Origin: Bin52 sp965213935
GTDB lineage: Bacteria; Pseudomonadota; Alphaproteobacteria; Thalassobaculales; Thalassobaculaceae
Assembly: GCA_965213935.1 (NCBI GenBank)
Contig: CBDCAO010000012.1
Location: 2,356,001 to 2,420,000, forward strand
Direction of reading: 5' to 3'
DNA: 64,000 nucleotides
The notes beneath the pieces are model-generated. The model was not told where the DNA came from, did not search any database, and worked only from the letters and a program-made list of their open reading frames with translations. Below, piece by piece: positions 45,206 through 54,228 of this stretch (its first letter is position 1; the number at the start of each line of letters is the position of its first letter). The position numbers and the translations under genes were made by a program.

Positions 45206-48200
45206 GTGTCCCAGGCAAGGCCGATACGCAAGCTGCTGGTTGCGAACCGCGGCGAAATTGCAATCCGCATCACGCGCGCGGCCAACGAACTCGGGATCAG
45301 GACGGTCGCGATCTACTCGCATCAGGATCGCTATGCCCTGCACCGGTTCAAGGCTGACGAGGCCTACCTGGTCGGCCAGGGCAAGCCGCCAGTCCAGGCC
45401 TATCTCGACATCGGGGATATTCTGCGCGTTGCCCGTATGACCCGGGTGGACGCCGTGCATCCCGGCTACGGCTTCCTGTCGGAGAACCCTGACTTCGCCG
45501 CGGCCTGCATCACCGCTGGCGTGAACTTCATCGGTCCGCCACCGGAGGTGATGCAACGGCTGGGGAGCAAGGTGGAGGCGCGCCGGCTCGCCGAGCGCAG
45601 CGGACTCGCCGTCATGCCGGCCACGGCCGCGTTGCCGCAGGACGCGCAGCAGTGCCGCGCGCTGGCCGAGGAGATCGGATTCCCGGTGATGGCCAAGGCG
45701 ACCTGGGGAGGCGGAGGCCGCGGCATGCGGATGATCGCGAATGCCGAATCCCTGGGTGACCAGCTTGCGCAAGCGCGACGCGAAGCCTTCGCCGCCTTCG
45801 GCAACGACGAGATCTTCCTCGAGAAACTGGTGCGCCGGGCCCGGCACGTCGAGGTGCAGCTGCTCGCCGACAGCGCCGGTACCGTCGTTCACCTGCACGA
45901 GCGCGACTGTTCGATGCAGCGGCGCAACCAGAAGGTGGTCGAACGTGCGCCCGCCCCCTACCTGTCGCGAAACGAGGCGGCGGAGCTCTGTTCGGGTGCG
46001 GTCCGGCTTGCGCAGGCAGCCGGGTATCGTAACGCCGGAACTGCGGAATTCCTGCTCGACGTAGAAACCGGCCGGTTCCACTTCATCGAGGTCAACCCGC
46101 GCATCCAAGTGGAACATACCGTCACCGAGGAAATCACCGGCATCGATATCGTCAAGGCCCAGATCCGCATCGCGCAGGGCGCACTCATTGGTGATCCCGC
46201 AAGCGGAGTGCCGGAGCAGGACAGGATCCGGATCAACGGACACGCGCTGCAGTGCCGGATCACCACCGAGGATCCGCTGAACCGGTTCATCCCCGACTAT
46301 GGACGGATTGCCGCGTACCGGGGAGCAAACGGGTTCGGCATTCGGCTCGATGGCGGAACGGCGTATTCCGGGGCCGTGATCACCCCGTTCTACGACTCCC
46401 TGCTGGAAAAGGTGACCGCATGGGCACCGACCGCCGGGGAAGCCGCGACACGGATGGACCGGGCACTGCGCGAGTTCCGCATTCGCGGCGTCGCCACCAA
46501 CCTCGTCTTCCTCGAAGCCCTGGTCGGCAATCATGACTTCCGTGCCGGCAGGGTAACCACCACCTTCATTGATGACACCCCGGCCCTGTTCGATTTCAGG
46601 CCGCGACGCGACCGTGCCACGCGACTGCTGGCCTTCCTCGGAGAAGTGCTGGTCAACGGCAACGACGAGATCAGGAACCGGCCACGTCCGGCAGCACGCC
46701 GGTCCGTCCGCCCGTTGGCCCTGCCGGCAGTTGAACCGCCCGCCGGCACCCGCCAGCATCTGGACGCCGGCGGACCCAGTCGCTTTGCGCACTGGATGCG
46801 GGAGCATGACCGCGTCCTGGTCACGGACACGACGATGCGTGATGCCCACCAGTCGCTGATCGCGACACGGATGCGCACACACGACATCCTGCAGATCGCA
46901 CCCGCCTACGGCCGGATGCTGCCGCAGCTGCTCTCGCTCGAATGCTGGGGTGGTGCCACCTTCGACGTCTCGATGCGTTTCCTGAAGGAAGACCCGTGGG
47001 ACCGTCTCGCGGGCATCCGCTCCGCGGTGCCCAACATCCTGCTCCAGTGCCTGGTTCGCGGCGCCAACGGCGTGGGGTACACTAACTATCCGGACAACGT
47101 GGTCCGGTTCTTTATCCAGCGTGCCGCCGCTTCGGGAATGGACCTGTTCCGGGTGTTCGACTGCCTGAATCTTGTGGACAGCATGCGGGTGACCATGGAC
47201 ACCATCCTCGAGGAGGGAAAACTCTGCGAGGCCGCAATCTGCTACAGCGGAGACCTGACCGACCCCGACAGCCGCTACGACCTCGCCTACTATCTCGACC
47301 TCGCCCGCAGGCTCGAGTCCGCCGGCGCACATATCATCGCCATCAAGGACATGGCGGGCCTGTGCAAGCCGCAGGCGACGCACCGGCTGATCGCGGCGCT
47401 GCGCCAGGAGGTCGGAACCCCGATCCACTTCCACACACACGACACCAGCGGAATCGCAGCCGCCAGCGTGCTCGCCGCAGTCGAGGCGGGCTGTGACGCC
47501 ATCGACGGCGCGATGGATTCATGGAGCGGGCTGACCTCGCAACCCAATCTCGGGTCGATCGTCGAAGCCTTGCGCGGCACGAGGCATGACACCGGCCTTG
47601 ACCACGACGCCCTGCGCCGCATCGATGGCTACTGGGAAGATATCCGGCACCACTACGCAGCCTTCGAGAGTGATATGCGTTCCGGGTCTTCGGGCGTGTT
47701 CCGGCACGGCATGCCCGGGGGACAGTTTACCAACCTGCGGGAACAGGCCCGTGCCCTGGGGCTGGAGACCCGCTGGCCCGAGGTCGAGAAGACCTACGCC
47801 GATGTCAACGACATGTTCGGCGACATCATCAAGGTCACACCGACTTCCAAGGTGGTTGGCGACATGGCGGTCGCCATGGTCAGCGCCGGTCTCACGCCCG
47901 GCGACGTGGTTGATCCCGATCGTGACATCTCCTGGCCCGGGTCTGTGGTTTCGTTCTTTCGCGGTGAGCTTGGGCGGCCGGACAACGGGTTTCCGCAGGC
48001 GCTGCAGCGCAAGGTGCTGCAGGGCCAGGAACCGCTCGACGGGCGTCCCGGCGCCCTGCTCGATGCGGTCGACCTCGAGGCCGTACGTGCCGAGGTCGCG
48101 CGCCGTATCCGGCGCAGCGTCAGTGACAACGACCTTGCCTCCTACCTGATGTATCCGGAGGTGTTCGTCGACTTTGCCTCGCACCGTCGCAGCTATTCCG

Positions 48201-48661
48201 ATGTCGGCGTGCTTCCGACCCCGGTGTTCTTCTTCGGCCCGGTCGTCGACGAGGAATTCGAGATCGAGATCGAGCAGGGCAAGGTGCTGCTGGTTACCCT
48301 GCTTGCGATTGGCGAGCCTGACGAGGAAGGGATGCAGACCCTGTTCTTCGAGTTGAACGGTCAGCCGCGAACCGTCCGCATCGCCAACCGCGCGTTGCTC
48401 GGTGACAAGGCCGTGCGGCGCAAGGCGGACGAAGCGGCGCCGGAACAGGTGGGTGCTCCGATGCCGGGCCGGATCGTCGGCCTCGCGGTTGCGGTCGGGG
48501 ACAAGGTCGGGCGGGGCGATCCCCTGTTCACCATCGAGGCAATGAAGATGGAAAGCGTGGTGTTCAGCGAGATTCCGGGCACGGTAGACGAGATCGTGGT
48601 CCCGGCCGGACACCAGGTGGACACCCACGACTTGGTCCTGGTCCTTGCACCAGCGGAGTGA
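45206..48661 (+). CDS. pyc: Pyruvate carboxylase
   Basis: This biotin enzyme carboxylates pyruvate to oxaloacetate, refilling the citric acid cycle. The 1151-residue single-chain form has the biotin carboxylase domain (about residues 1-455, KLLVANRGEIAIRI and ATWGGGGRGMR), the carboxyltransferase domain (about 535-1000, VTDTTMRDAHQS), and the biotin carrier at the end, with the biotinyl lysine in EAMKMES. It starts with GTG behind a GGA ribosome site. It is the last core gene before the mobile patch; the first IS end lies about 95 bases after its stop. Confidence 0.97.
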   Translation: MSQARPIRKLLVANRGEIAIRITRAANELGIRTVAIYSHQDRYALHRFKADEAYLVGQGKPPVQAYLDIGDILRVARMTRVDAVHPGYGFLSENPDFAAACITAGVNFIGPPPEVMQRLGSKVEARRLAERSGLAVMPATAALPQDAQQCRALAEEIGFPVMAKATWGGGGRGMRMIANAESLGDQLAQARREAFAAFGNDEIFLEKLVRRARHVEVQLLADSAGTVVHLHERDCSMQRRNQKVVERAPAPYLSRNEAAELCSGAVRLAQAAGYRNAGTAEFLLDVETGRFHFIEVNPRIQVEHTVTEEITGIDIVKAQIRIAQGALIGDPASGVPEQDRIRINGHALQCRITTEDPLNRFIPDYGRIAAYRGANGFGIRLDGGTAYSGAVITPFYDSLLEKVTAWAPTAGEAATRMDRALREFRIRGVATNLVFLEALVGNHDFRAGRVTTTFIDDTPALFDFRPRRDRATRLLAFLGEVLVNGNDEIRNRPRPAARRSVRPLALPAVEPPAGTRQHLDAGGPSRFAHWMREHDRVLVTDTTMRDAHQSLIATRMRTHDILQIAPAYGRMLPQLLSLECWGGATFDVSMRFLKEDPWDRLAGIRSAVPNILLQCLVRGANGVGYTNYPDNVVRFFIQRAAASGMDLFRVFDCLNLVDSMRVTMDTILEEGKLCEAAICYSGDLTDPDSRYDLAYYLDLARRLESAGAHIIAIKDMAGLCKPQATHRLIAALRQEVGTPIHFHTHDTSGIAAASVLAAVEAGCDAIDGAMDSWSGLTSQPNLGSIVEALRGTRHDTGLDHDALRRIDGYWEDIRHHYAAFESDMRSGSSGVFRHGMPGGQFTNLREQARALGLETRWPEVEKTYADVNDMFGDIIKVTPTSKVVGDMAVAMVSAGLTPGDVVDPDRDISWPGSVVSFFRGELGRPDNGFPQALQRKVLQGQEPLDGRPGALLDAVDLEAVRAEVARRIRRSVSDNDLASYLMYPEVFVDFASHRRSYSDVGVLPTPVFFFGPVVDEEFEIEIEQGKVLLVTLLAIGEPDEEGMQTLFFELNGQPRTVRIANRALLGDKAVRRKADEAAPEQVGAPMPGRIVGLAVAVGDKVGRGDPLFTIEAMKMESVVFSEIPGTVDEIVVPAGHQVDTHDLVLVLAPAE

Positions 48662-48839
48662 TCCGAGACCTTCCACGCGCCAAGTATTCACGCCCGGACT
48701 CCCTCTCCACACGTCTTAATCGCTCCCGAACCTCGGGAACCAGACCTTTCTCGCCCTCAGAGCTTGACCTGGAAATGCGAATGGCCTCGCCACATGCGGT
48801 ATATCCTTGTCGGCTACGACACCAGACGAGGAGGTCCAC

Positions 48840-49674
48840 ATGTCTTGGGACGAGGCCACTCATGCGCAGTATAGGCGCTCGCAGGATCGATATGAAAGTG
48901 ATCTCACGGATGAAGAGTGGGACGTGATCAGACATCTTCTCCCGGAACCGTCGACGCGGGGACGACCGCGCACGACGGACCTTCGGGATGTGTTCAACGC
49001 GGTTCAGTACATGCTGGCGACAGGATGTCAGTGGCGTGCCATTCCCAAGTGTTTTCCGCCGTTTACGACTATCCAGAACTATTTCTACGCATGGCGCGCC
49101 AGCGGTGTCTTCGACTGCATGCTGGATGCGTTGCGCGAGCAGGCGCGGGCTCTGGCGGGACGCTCTGGGGAGCCGACGGCTGCGGCGATTGACAGTCAGT
49201 CCGTGAAGACGACGGAAAGCGGAGGCCCTGCGGGCTATGACGCCGGCAAGAAGATCAATGGCCAAGCGTCATGTTGCGGTTGACGTTGAAGGGATCCCGC
49301 TTGCGATCCGGGTTCACGTGGCCAGTGTGCAGGATCGGGACGGTGCGCCGGAGGTGATCCTTGCGATGCTGGAGAAGGCGCCGACGGTTACCCGACTGTG
49401 GGCCGATGGTGGGTATCAGGGTCCGAAGCTTGCGAGGGCGCTGGCGGAGCTGGGGCTCGCCGATCTGCTCGAGATTGTGCAAAAACCCAAGAATCTCAAA
49501 TCCTTCACCGTGCTGTATCGTCGCTGGGTCGTCGAGCGGACCTTCGCCTGGATGTCACGGTGCCGGCGCTTGGCCAAGGACTTCGAGAGGACGCTGGAAA
49601 GCTCTCTGGCCTGGGCACAACTGGCGGCCTGCCGGTTCCTGATGCGAAGGGTGGCGCGAGAGGCAACCGCTTGA
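48840..49674 (+). pseudogene. IS5-family transposase, two overlapping frames
   Basis: The first frame (48840-49283, ATG after GAGGAGG) encodes the N-terminal DNA-binding part (SDLTDEEWDVIRHLLPE, GCQWRAIPKCFPPFTTIQNYF) and the first catalytic region (AAIDSQSVKTTES). The second frame (in use from about 49258 to 49674) encodes KRHVAVDVEGIPL, WADGGYQG and WVVERTFAWMSRCRRLAKDFE, which holds the last catalytic Asp and Glu. Passage needs a +1 (or -2) shift at about 49258-49265. Intact relatives read NGRKRH here, so a two-base deletion in the arginine codon explains the break better than programmed -1 slippage. Probably inactive. Confidence 0.85.
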
Positions 49675-49688
49675 AACTAATATATAAA

Positions 49689-49696
49689 GCCATATC
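49689..49696 (+). repeat. IS66 target-site duplication, left copy
   Basis: GCCATATC directly precedes the left inverted repeat. The same eight bases follow the right inverted repeat at 52070-52077. Eight-base duplications are the rule for IS66-family elements. Confidence 0.9.
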
Positions 49697-49704
49697 GTAA
49701 CTGC

Positions 49705-51186
49705 TCACCCCTTTCCGCGTTCGGTTTGTGTGTCATGCAGGCTGATCATTGTGGCGGCATTTCCGGCGAGCGCGATCTGGATGGCGACGAGAGGGTTGTA
49801 ACCGAGAGCGGCCATTGAGCTCAGGTAACTGGAGATCCGGCACCAGGCTTCGGCGTTGAGCTGGGTCCGGAAGCATCCGGACACCTTGATCTTGACCTTT
49901 GCCATGCGGATCTTCTGCTCGCCGGTGTTATTCGTAAAGCTCGTGTGCGGCTCGCGGGTGAAGCGCAGGACGGACTCTTCGTGCTTCGCCAGGCGCTCAT
50001 GGAGGTTGTGTGCGTCGGACTTCGCGATCCGGCCGCGTTTTCCTTTCGGCTTCGGCGGGATGACGGGCAACTCGTTGCCCCCCTGGGTGAGGATGGTCCG
50101 GTAGCGCTTGCGCACGGCCCGACACGCGGCCTCGCTCAGGGTCCTGGTGTCGCTCTTGTTGACCCTGTGGCAGACCTCGCGCAACAGCTTCTTCATCAGG
50201 CGTGCCCAGCGGAAGCCGTTGGAGTCGACGATGAAGGTCAGTTCCCTCAGGAGGTGGGAACCACAGAGCTGATGGCTGCACTGGTCGTAGGCGAAGTACG
50301 ATGCCCAGCAGTCGTGGATCAGGGTGCCCGTGTAGCGGGGGATGATGGCGATGTCCTCGATGGCCTCCTTGCCGCGCTTGCGGTGCAGGAACTTCAGGGT
50401 CACAGCCCCGTCGGTGACGACATGGAGCCATTGGGTCTTGCCGTCGACCCGGAAGCCGGTTTCGTCGGCATGCAGGGCGGGGCGTTCCAGCAGGTGCGCG
50501 ATGGCGGCGTGTTCCCATGATGCGAGGGCGTCATGAAGGCGGCGCACGTAGCCCAGGCAGGTGGCCTCGGAGAGCCTGAGGCCCGAGATTGCCTGCACCA
50601 GTGCGACGGCACGGCGCAGGGACAGCATGTGGGCGATCAGCAGGTTGATGACGAAGGCCTGCAGGCCGACGCCGTACTGCAGCGGGCCCGGCATGGTGTC
50701 GGGGAACTGCCCCTTGGTGCGGGCCCGGCATGCGGGGCATTCCTTGACCTCGGCATCGACGCGGCGCTCGACGACTTCGAACACGATGTCGTAGAGGATG
50801 CGGCGTTCCCGGTCGATCGCATCGACGTCTGCGAGGTCGCCGCCGCAGGCCTCGCAAGCCTCGACGGTGACCGTCTCCTCGATGGTGGTCTTGCGCAGAC
50901 CGGTGCCGGTCTGCAGGTTCTGCTTCGCGCCCTTGCCGCTCTTGCCGGTGCGCTCAGCGGTCTCATCCTTGTCCGTCTGCGACGGCGGGAGGCTGGAGTT
51001 CTTCGACCCCTTGCGGGTCGTCCTTTCCAGCAGGACGGTGATCAGGATGCCCAGCAGGGTGACGAGGACACCGATCACTGCATCGACATCCTGGGACACC
51101 TTGCCGTCCGCGCGCAGCGCCGCGATGCGGGCCTTCGCGTCCTCGAACTCCTGGCGCAGGGATGCCGCGTTCACCGTGGCCATCAC
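49705..51186 (-). CDS. IS66 family transposase (TnpC)
   Basis: This 493-residue DDE transposase has a leucine-zipper-like N-terminus (about 1-60), a short basic linker with SSLPPSQTDKDE, the zinc-finger region VEACEACGGDL and KECPACRAR, then the catalytic core with Asp in LHADETGFRVDG, Asp in LIHDCWASYF, and Glu in NNTGEQKIRMAK. The open frame is full length. It starts with GTG at 51186 or ATG at 51183, overlapping the methylase stop, which couples the two genes. Likely functional. Confidence 0.95.
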   Translation of the reverse strand: MMATVNAASLRQEFEDAKARIAALRADGKVSQDVDAVIGVLVTLLGILITVLLERTTRKGSKNSSLPPSQTDKDETAERTGKSGKGAKQNLQTGTGLRKTTIEETVTVEACEACGGDLADVDAIDRERRILYDIVFEVVERRVDAEVKECPACRARTKGQFPDTMPGPLQYGVGLQAFVINLLIAHMLSLRRAVALVQAISGLRLSEATCLGYVRRLHDALASWEHAAIAHLLERPALHADETGFRVDGKTQWLHVVTDGAVTLKFLHRKRGKEAIEDIAIIPRYTGTLIHDCWASYFAYDQCSHQLCGSHLLRELTFIVDSNGFRWARLMKKLLREVCHRVNKSDTRTLSEAACRAVRKRYRTILTQGGNELPVIPPKPKGKRGRIAKSDAHNLHERLAKHEESVLRFTREPHTSFTNNTGEQKIRMAKVKIKVSGCFRTQLNAEAWCRISSYLSSMAALGYNPLVAIQIALAGNAATMISLHDTQTERGKG

Positions 51187-51855
51187 TCGGCCTCCACCGC
51201 CATGACCGCGGCCAGCACGGCGAGGCGCTCGCCCGGCGGCATCGCCCGGTAGCGCCGCGCCCAGCTGGCCGCATTGCGCTTGATGCGCTGACGATCGGTG
51301 AAGTTCCGGCCCGCACAGCTGTGCCAGTGCACCCGGCCCGGGGCAAAGTTGAACCAGATCTTCTCCGTCACCACCCCGGCCTGGTTCATCACCTGAACCG
51401 ACACGCTGTGCCAGTCCGCCAGAACCCTCTCATAAAGAGCCGAGGGGTAGCCCGAGATCATCACCGAACAGGGCAGGCCCCTGAGCAACTCAAGCAGGGC
51501 CTCGTGATCCGCGTCGGTGTAGTCGTACCGATAGCGCCGCTGCGACTTGCGGGTGCTCATCAGGTAGGGCGGGTCACTGTAGACCAGTTCGTCCCCCTCG
51601 AACCGGTAGTCGGCCAGGAACCGGTGGCAGCAGCCGTGGACCAGTTCCACCTCGTGGTCGCAGCAAAACGTCCTGATGGACCGGGCATTCAGGTCAATGC
51701 CGATCGAGCGCAGCGCCGGGGGCTTGCGCTTCATGATCGCACCGCCCCCCAGGTGTGATGCGAGGGCGCTCGATATACACGCGATGTGGCGGCATCAGGC
51801 TCACAATGGCCTGACTGAGCCCCATCGTCGCCTTTGAACCATACCATGCGCCCAT
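51183..51855 (-). pseudogene. DNA adenine methylase (D12 class), IS66 passenger gene, frameshifted
   Basis: The downstream part (51734-51183, 183 residues) contains the catalytic DPPY motif in LVYSDPPYLMS and the remaining D12 fold. Reading further upstream reveals the missing start: ATG at 51855 opens a frame with YGSKATMGLSQAIVSLMPPH and VYIE, then about ten extra bases (51770-51761) put the rest, SHLGGGAIMKRKPPA, in another frame. VYIE and SHLGGGA together form motif I, the SAM-binding loop. This copy should therefore be inactive unless reading shifts. Intact relatives would be about 220 residues. It ends by overlapping the transposase start. Confidence 0.8.
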
Positions 51856-52069
51856 CGCACACGCCGTCCCGGAACCACCCAGGAGCAGACATAGAGCGCC
51901 CGTTTCATGGTGTCAAACGGAATCGTCAGCGACACGACATGACAGCCAGGACAACCACCTCAAGGGCAGGCACGGTCAGATCAACGCACCAGAACCCACA
52001 GCCAGCCGACGTTCCCGGCGCCATTGGCATGCAAAACGTAACTCACCGGAAGGGGGGGTGAGCAGTTAC

Positions 52070-52077
52070 GCCATATC
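52070..52077 (+). repeat. IS66 target-site duplication, right copy
   Basis: GCCATATC directly after the right inverted repeat, identical to 49689-49696. Confidence 0.9.
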
Positions 52078-52083
52078 AATGAC

Positions 52084-52527
52084 TTATGATTCAAACTCTA
52101 AGATGCAGTCTCTCTGGCGATGGTTCAGGTTTTCCACGACCCAATGACCGCGGTTCAGCCTGAGCAGATCCCCCGGCGACGCGGCCCTGGCATCGAGAGA
52201 GGTGATGAGATACGCGGTCTCGACATGGTCCTTCCCGTCCTGTGCGCCGGCATGCTTCTTCAGCGGCTCCCGGTAGCGGGTGACGCGGGCGACCTGACTG
52301 ACGCCAGGGTAGTTGATGGTGCCCTTGAGCGGGGTCATGACACGGATGGACCGCTGCTCCAGGCGCCCGTGGGCCTTTTCGACATCCTCCTCGAAGTGGC
52401 CGGCGGCGTCCCTCTCCCAGTCGATGCGATCGAGGATGCCGAAGGTTTCCGGAGCGTTGCTCTTGACGGCGATGACGATCGCGATCGCCACCGTCGCCCA
52501 CGCCGTGATGAGAGCCGGGTCGGTCAC
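52084..52527 (-). pseudogene. ISAs1-family transposase fragment
   Basis: The frame of 147 residues matches the C-terminal part of ISAs1/H-repeat transposases from about residue 22 on: EKAHGRLEQRSIRVMTPL, NYPGVSQVARVTRYREPLK, ETAYLITSL and LNRGHWVVENLNHRQRD. It is cut at both ends. At the C-terminus the protein leaves the family after DCI, exactly at the proposed IS5 right end. At the N-terminus about 21 hydrophobic residues not belonging to ISAs1 (ITAWATVAIAIVIAV) are fused. It cannot be active. Confidence 0.85.
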
Positions 52528-53025
52528 CGTTCCCGTCCTCCCTTCGGTTCCCGGCCATGGCTATCCGCGAGACAACGCAGCCGCCCGACGAGACGCCGGA
52601 CGGTCGCATCCCGCATCGCCATGGCCTGGATCGTCGAAGCAGGCTGATCCTCGGCCAGCAGTTGACGAAGAACCAGGCTCTCCGTCTCGTCAGGCACCCG
52701 CCTCGTCTCCGCCCTTGCCGCCCTCGATCACCTCCAGCCGGTACCGCCGTCGCGAAATTTGCCCGGCAGCGAGATGTTGATCCGTTCGTCATGGCATGTT
52801 CAGCGCTGTCCGCAAGGGGATGGTCTTCCTGCCTGGTCGCTGATCGCCCATGATTGCGTGGTAGCGTCCCGGTTCCCGTCGACGGGCGGATGGGCCCGGT
52901 CGCGCATTCCCTGAACTTTCCGGCGCTTGTGGCGGGCACAGCCGTCCTGCGGGCTCGGCCGTGGCAGGCGGTCTTACCGTTGAACTCGCCGATGAGCGTT
53001 CACGCGAACGCTTGGGTCGCGCCGC
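52528..53025. other. Debris region between the ISAs1 fragment and vapC
   Basis: About 500 bases without a secure gene. On the minus strand a 57-codon frame (GTG at 52697 to 52524) begins PDETESLVLRQLLAEDQ and overlaps the start of the ISAs1 chimera by GTGA, which looks like a normal gene pair that ISAs1 later interrupted. Just upstream short frames with RINISLPGKFRDGG and RLEVIEGGKGGDE appear. None could be named. I treat the stretch as remnants. Confidence 0.35.
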
Positions 53026-53451
53026 TCATCCGGCCGTCCAGGGATCGACGACATCGATGCCCATGCCCTGGAAGTCCCGGACGTTGCGCGTCGCCACCGA
53101 CATGCCGCGGGAGTGGGCGACCGCCGCAATCTGGCAGTCCGCGGGTTGAGTCGGCCGTCCGGCGGAACGGCGCATGGCCGCGATGTCCGCATAGGCGCGC
53201 GCCGCGGCGCTGTCGAAGGGGAGGATGCGGTCGTCGAACGCGCTGCGAAGAAACCGTTCGATGTCGGCGATCAGGGATTCCCGTCGCCGGCCCGCCGCCA
53301 GGATGGCGGCGCCGTAGCGCAACTCCGCCTCGCCGACAGCGGAGAAGAAGAGATCTTCAAGGTCGTGGGCGGCGGCCCAGTCTCCCACCGCCGGATCGGG
53401 CGACCGGCCAATCAATTCGGACACTACATTGGTGTCTACCAGTACGGACAT
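53026..53451 (-). CDS. PIN-domain toxin, VapC/FitB type
   Basis: This 141-residue PIN-domain ribonuclease has the acidic catalytic residues in place: Asp in LVDTNVVSE, Glu in VGEAELRYGA, and Asp in QPADCQIAAVA, plus the closing TRNVRDFQGMGIDVVDPW that fits FitB. Toxins of this group cleave RNA, or bind DNA with the antitoxin. I chose the ATG at 53451, ten bases after the antitoxin stop; the frame runs into the antitoxin without similarity. It forms a two-gene operon with the upstream antitoxin. Confidence 0.93.
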   Translation of the reverse strand: MSVLVDTNVVSELIGRSPDPAVGDWAAAHDLEDLFFSAVGEAELRYGAAILAAGRRRESLIADIERFLRSAFDDRILPFDSAAARAYADIAAMRRSAGRPTQPADCQIAAVAHSRGMSVATRNVRDFQGMGIDVVDPWTAG

Positions 53452-53461
53452 CGCGGCGCGC

Positions 53462-53704
53462 TCAATCGAAGGACGGTGGCTCGCGCATCGGGCCGCGCGC
53501 CGGCAGTTCCAGGTCCACCCCGTTGTCGGGGCCAAAGTGCGCACGGGCAATCTCCGCGAGGTTCTGCGTGCTCCGCCCGCGCTTGACCGCGTTGTGCAGG
53601 ATGATGCGCACCTCTTCCTCCATGGAACGGTGATGCTCGGCGGCGCGCACGCGCAGGCGCGTCTTCACGTCGTCGTCAAGATTGCGGATCGTGATGTTGG
53701 CCAT
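53462..53704 (-). CDS. FitA-like ribbon-helix-helix antitoxin
   Basis: This 80-residue antitoxin has an N-terminal Arc-type ribbon-helix-helix (MANITIRNLDDDVKTRLRVR, then EHHRSMEEEVRIILHNAV), which binds the operator as a dimer. The C-terminal tail (about residues 50-80) is the segment that wraps the PIN toxin in FitA. A strong ribosome site (AGGAGGAA) precedes the ATG at 53704. A 23-bp perfect palindrome lies 42 bases upstream, a good candidate for autoregulation. Confidence 0.93.
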   Translation of the reverse strand: MANITIRNLDDDVKTRLRVRAAEHHRSMEEEVRIILHNAVKRGRSTQNLAEIARAHFGPDNGVDLELPARGPMREPPSFD

Positions 53705-53737
53705 CGGTCGTTCCTCCTGATGGTCCGGGACGCACCC

Positions 53738-53768
53738 AAACTATCGGTTGCTTGCAATGCAAGCAACC
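53738..53768 (-). promoter_or_regulatory. Toxin-antitoxin promoter with a 23-bp palindromic operator
   Basis: GGTTGCTTGCA and TGCAAGCAACC, separated by one A, form a perfect palindrome at 53746-53768. On the minus strand TTGCTT (53766-53761) and TAGTTT (53743-53738) are a -35/-10 pair with 17 bases between them, so the palindrome covers the -35 box and most of the spacer. FitA-type antitoxins repress their own promoter through such sites. The palindrome is seen; binding is inferred. Confidence 0.7.
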
Positions 53769-54228
53769 ATAGGTGATCCGGCGGCTTGCTGCGCCGCTCA
53801 CCGGGAAGAGGTTGAGGTGGCGGGCGTCATGTGGGCGGCGACCGAGTTATTCAGTCCAACCCGAAGTTCCCTCTGAGTAACCGCACGACCGAACGGTTAC
53901 ATCCAGGACACACCGAGTCAGAATACGCCATGTTCCTGGCGCCTCGTAGCGGCCCACGTCGGGCAGACGGCCTTTCGCAACCGCGCGCCACGAGAGAACC
54001 GGGACTGAACAACACCCTCTGACTGCGCCTCGCCCACGGCGAATGCAGAGTCCATGCTGCACCCGGTCACGGTGATTACCTCCGCGAGGCCTGCCGCTAC
54101 TGTCCAGTCAGCTGCCGAGTTCATCCGCGTATCCTGAACGCCCCTTCCGCCGGCCAACGTACCTGTCTGTCGAGCATGCACTGTGTTGAAGGCAGACCGG
54201 GACCACACATGGAGACAGCATCGCAGCA
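53769..54228. other. Intergenic stretch right of the toxin-antitoxin pair
   Basis: Some 460 bases without a convincing gene. The only structure seen is an inverted repeat GTAACCG (53877-53883) and CGGTTAC (53894-53900). It may be a remnant of a mobile-element end or of a terminator, but no T-tract follows. No clear terminator of the TRAP operon was found. Confidence 0.4.

Larger units (their letters stand above)
49697..52069 (-). mobile_element. Complete IS66-family element carrying an adenine-methylase gene
   Basis: The element is 2373 bases long with terminal inverted repeats GTAACTGCTCACCCC (15 perfect bases, extending imperfectly), and the family-typical GTAA ends. It is flanked by an 8-bp duplication (GCCATATC). 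It contains only the tnpC-type transposase and, upstream of it on the same strand, a methylase gene; the usual IS66 accessory genes tnpA and tnpB are absent. The transposase stop lies within the left repeat. Perfect ends and duplications suggest recent insertion. Confidence 0.92.
48756..52102 (+). mobile_element. IS5-family (IS427-like) element, apparently interrupted by an IS66 element near its 3' end
   Basis: The left boundary is proposed at CTCAGAGCTTGA (48756-48767) and the right at the inverted CTTAGAGTTTGA (complement of 52091-52102), which match in 10 of 12 bases. The IS66 element begins just 22 bases after the transposase stop, inside the tail. The right end cuts the ISAs1 fragment at the codon after its DCI segment, showing insertion into that gene. 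No matching target duplication is visible on the left, so the outer limit there is less sure. Confidence 0.5.
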
